From a virus: a DNA stretch of 31,034 nt. Below are positions 29,795 to 31,034 of this stretch, piece after piece (the first letter of the stretch is position 1; the number at the start of each line of letters is the position of its first letter). A model generated the notes under the pieces. It was not told where the DNA came from and made no database searches. It saw only the letters and a list, made by a program, of their open reading frames with translations. The stretch is from positions 1 through 31,034 of the IMG/VR virus record IMGVR_UViG_3300020141_000913; one strand, 5' to 3'. A program made the position numbers and the translations under genes.

Positions 29795-29868
29795 ACCCCG
29801 GCCACATAGCACTCGGCTTAATCTTAATGAGCTTCGGATTCTTGATGCTCGCCTTCCTACTCCGCTAA
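29791..29868 (+). CDS. 25-residue membrane peptide in the lysis cassette
   Basis: ATG 29791 overlaps the holin stop. The product is a single hydrophobic helix (GHIALGLILMSFGFLMLAFL) followed by Arg. This is too small for a conventional annotation but the ATGA coupling between holin and lysis genes supports translation. It could be an antiholin, a pinholin-like peptide or a spanin-like fragment. Confidence 0.5.
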   Translation: MNPGHIALGLILMSFGFLMLAFLLR

Positions 29869-29873
29869 AATCC

Positions 29874-30071
29874 ATGCACCTCCTCAACTTTTTCCGCAGC
29901 CTCTTGGCGACCATATTTTCTGAGCAGCCTGGAGTCGTCAGGCAGCGCGCCGCAGCTACAAAACGGCCTCGTCCAACTGGCAAAAAGAGCCGAGCGGCAA
30001 CACACGGGGCCGCGACAAAAACCGTGACCGGAAGTCACGCCCCGGCTCAGAAAACTCGCAAAAAAAAATGA
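29874..30071 (+). CDS. Small basic lysis-cassette protein (65 aa)
   Basis: A short hydrophobic N-terminus (MHLLNFFRSLLATIFSEQPG) is followed by a Lys/Arg/Ala/Thr-rich tail ending KTRKKK. It overlaps the endolysin by ATGA. The amphipathic N-terminus with a strongly basic tail might bind the membrane or cell wall. No spanin lipobox is visible. Function unknown. Confidence 0.5.
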   Translation: MHLLNFFRSLLATIFSEQPGVVRQRAAATKRPRPTGKKSRAATHGAATKTVTGSHAPAQKTRKKK

Positions 30072-30547
30072 CACTCGACGACCGCAGCGAGCGCAACATT
30101 TCGACGCTCCATCCCGACCTCATCAACCGCGCCTCGGCCTTCATCTCAGCAGCCAAGAGCCTCGCCGCACAGCGCAATCTCGATGTGAAGTGCATCTGCG
30201 GTCTGCGCTCCTGGTCTGAACAAGAAGCCCTCTACGCGAAAGGCCGAACCGCACCCGGCAAGATCGTGACGAAAGCCCCGGCAGGGCACTCCATGCACAA
30301 CTTCGGCCTCGCCCTCGACATCGGAGTCTTCTCCAAAGACGGCAAAACCTACCACGGAGACCACCCGCTCTACCGCGAACTTGGCCCCCTCGGCGAATCC
30401 CTCGGCTTCGAGTGGGGTGGTAGGTGGAAATTCAACGACGAGCCGCACTACCAATTCCGTCCTGCCTGGAGCACCAACATGACCGAGCGCGAAGTCCTCG
30501 CCAGCCTGCGTCAGCGCGTGGCCGACCGCATCGACATCCTCGCCTAA
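30068..30547 (+). CDS. Endolysin, M15-type L-alanyl-D-glutamate/D-Ala peptidase (159 aa)
   Basis: It cuts peptidoglycan stem peptides at lysis. The M15 zinc-site motif is present: SMHNFGLALD (S75, H77, D84; the SxHxxGxAxD pattern) and the third ligand H127 in DEPHYQF, with acidic E125 nearby. CGLRSWSEQEALYAKGR (about 44-60) and FEWGGRWKF (about 114-122) are also family features. Length matches single-domain phage M15 enzymes without a wall-binding domain. No signal peptide, so it depends on the holin. Confidence 0.92.
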   Translation: MTLDDRSERNISTLHPDLINRASAFISAAKSLAAQRNLDVKCICGLRSWSEQEALYAKGRTAPGKIVTKAPAGHSMHNFGLALDIGVFSKDGKTYHGDHPLYRELGPLGESLGFEWGGRWKFNDEPHYQFRPAWSTNMTEREVLASLRQRVADRIDILA

Positions 30548-30558
30548 AAAAAATCACG

Positions 30559-30655
30559 CCTCGGGAGCAATAATGTGGGAATGCGGCGGGCGAGGGTCTC
30601 GCCTGGTCAAACAAGTCCCCAGCGCTGGAACCGCATAGAAGCAGCGCCCCCGAGG
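30559..30655. ncRNA. Candidate structured RNA between endolysin and convergent gene
   Basis: CCTCGGG (30559-30565) pairs with CCCGAGG (30649-30655). Inside, ATGCGG (30581-30586) pairs with CCGCAT (30631-30636), GGCGAG (30589-30594) with CTCGCC (30598-30603), and CCAGCGCTGG (30619-30628) is a palindrome. The nested pairs fill almost the whole gap. The + strand ends with TTTTA; read the other way it ends with eight T (30546-30553). It may be an RNA or a bidirectional terminator-like structure between convergent genes. Confidence 0.4.
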
Positions 30656-30657
30656 TT

Positions 30658-30933
30658 TTACTGCTCGTAGCGGGAGTTGAGATCCGTGACGGAATCCGCA
30701 ATGTCCGCAAGCAGGATCGAGGCCTCTTTGAGCACCGCACCGGCGATGACGAAGAGGAATGCCACAGGGACCGCCAGCAGCCCTGCCATGCCGAAGAGCC
30801 CGACGCTAAGCAGCACCATAAAAAGGGCGATGCTGTAGAACACGAAGGCTACAAATGTGGAAAGCCGCCGAATCCACGGATAAGCGCTCTGGGAGCGGAT
30901 GCGCAGCAGGTAGGTGAGTTTTTGTTCGTTCAT
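30658..30933 (-). CDS. Small membrane protein with two to three spans (91 aa)
   Basis: Reading leftward, a basic N-terminus (MNEQKLTYLLRIRSQSAYPW) is followed by a hydrophobic block (about residues 25-65: TFVAFVFYSIALFMVLLSVG and LLAVPVAFLFVIAGAVL), then an acidic end (LADIADSVTDLNSRYEQ). It faces the lysis genes and on a circular map would lie downstream of the leftward repressor operon, so it could be a lysogeny-expressed membrane protein such as a superinfection-exclusion factor. That is inference. No family is certain (DUF4282-like at best). Confidence 0.6.
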   Translation of the reverse strand: MNEQKLTYLLRIRSQSAYPWIRRLSTFVAFVFYSIALFMVLLSVGLFGMAGLLAVPVAFLFVIAGAVLKEASILLADIADSVTDLNSRYEQ

Positions 30934-30956
30934 AGCGTCTTAATTAAAAATCACTC

Positions 30957-30978
30957 GCAAGCAATTTAAAGCAAGCAA
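30957..30978. repeat. GCAAGCAA direct repeat upstream of the leftward membrane gene
   Basis: GCAAGCAA occurs at 30957-30964 and 30971-30978, 14 bases apart, in the AT-rich gap before the membrane gene start. It could be a small operator, but the sequence is cut short by the C run. Confidence 0.35.
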
Positions 30979-30985
30979 CTTACCG

Positions 30986-31034
<49 letters not shown>

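Overview
The window is best read as one essentially complete genome of a temperate, long-tailed (siphovirus-type) bacteriophage, not as a piece of bacterial chromosome. Almost every recognisable gene is a phage gene. The order after the replication genes (small terminase, large terminase, a small head gene, portal, ClpP-type protease with scaffold-like tail, coat, head-tail joining genes, G/GT frameshift pair, tape measure, tail tip and fibres, lysis) follows the lambda plan. The sequence begins with 8 C and ends with 49 C. An attP-like site next to the integrase looks intact rather than split between the two ends. Both facts suggest an excised or virion genome whose assembly broke at a C tract, possibly a circular map. 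The host is not certain. GC-rich coding sequence, a primase type that I associate with Planctomycetes/Verrucomicrobia relatives, and a dispersed-repeat-like CCGTGTCCTCCGTGG segment hint at a Verrucomicrobiota-like host; this is inference only.

Layout. 1-1014: divergent control region. A ribbon-helix-helix-like gene and a partial gene run left, a second ribbon-helix-helix-like gene runs right, and repeated AGTATGAA operator-like sites lie between them. 1034-4176: a rightward chain of small, mostly ATGA-overlapping early genes, ending with an HTH protein, a helical DNA-binding-like protein, a DUF551-like protein and an excisionase-like protein. 4049-5083: tyrosine integrase, leftward, with its 3' end overlapping the excisionase-like gene. 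5093-5258: attP candidate with four CTCCCACA repeats around a tRNA-like core. 5315-8105: replication pair (primase-like protein and AAA/SF3-like helicase), closed by a strong terminator. 8152-8580: non-coding region with GTTCCG repeats, a candidate late promoter or cos/terminase-binding region. 8581-10870: terminase pair. 10871-12110: an A-rich accessory ('moron') block of four small genes. 12134-18554: head and tail-assembly genes. 18555-29142: tail genes and a mosaic adhesin region. 29139-30547: lysis cassette (two membrane proteins, a 25-residue membrane peptide, a basic peptide, an M15 endolysin). 30559-30655: a strongly base-paired intergenic segment. 30658-30933: a leftward membrane-protein gene.

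The most unusual signals are these. (1) TTTGACA occurs far more often than expected, and at four gene starts the exact layout TTTGACAC-N12-GTG recurs, with the start codon able to pair with the motif. A related element precedes an internal ATG that would give a separate scaffold protein. (2) A lambda-type GGGAAAG slippery heptamer lies directly before the stop of the G-like gene, predicting a -1 frameshift fusion. (3) The attP has paired arm repeats on each side of a tRNA-like core. (4) The adhesin region carries Cys-rich GC-(N)-DDGSC repeats, duplicated base modules, an S74 chaperone, and a collagen-like/propeller-like/polyglycine fibre. (5) The last intergenic gap can fold into a nested multi-helix RNA.
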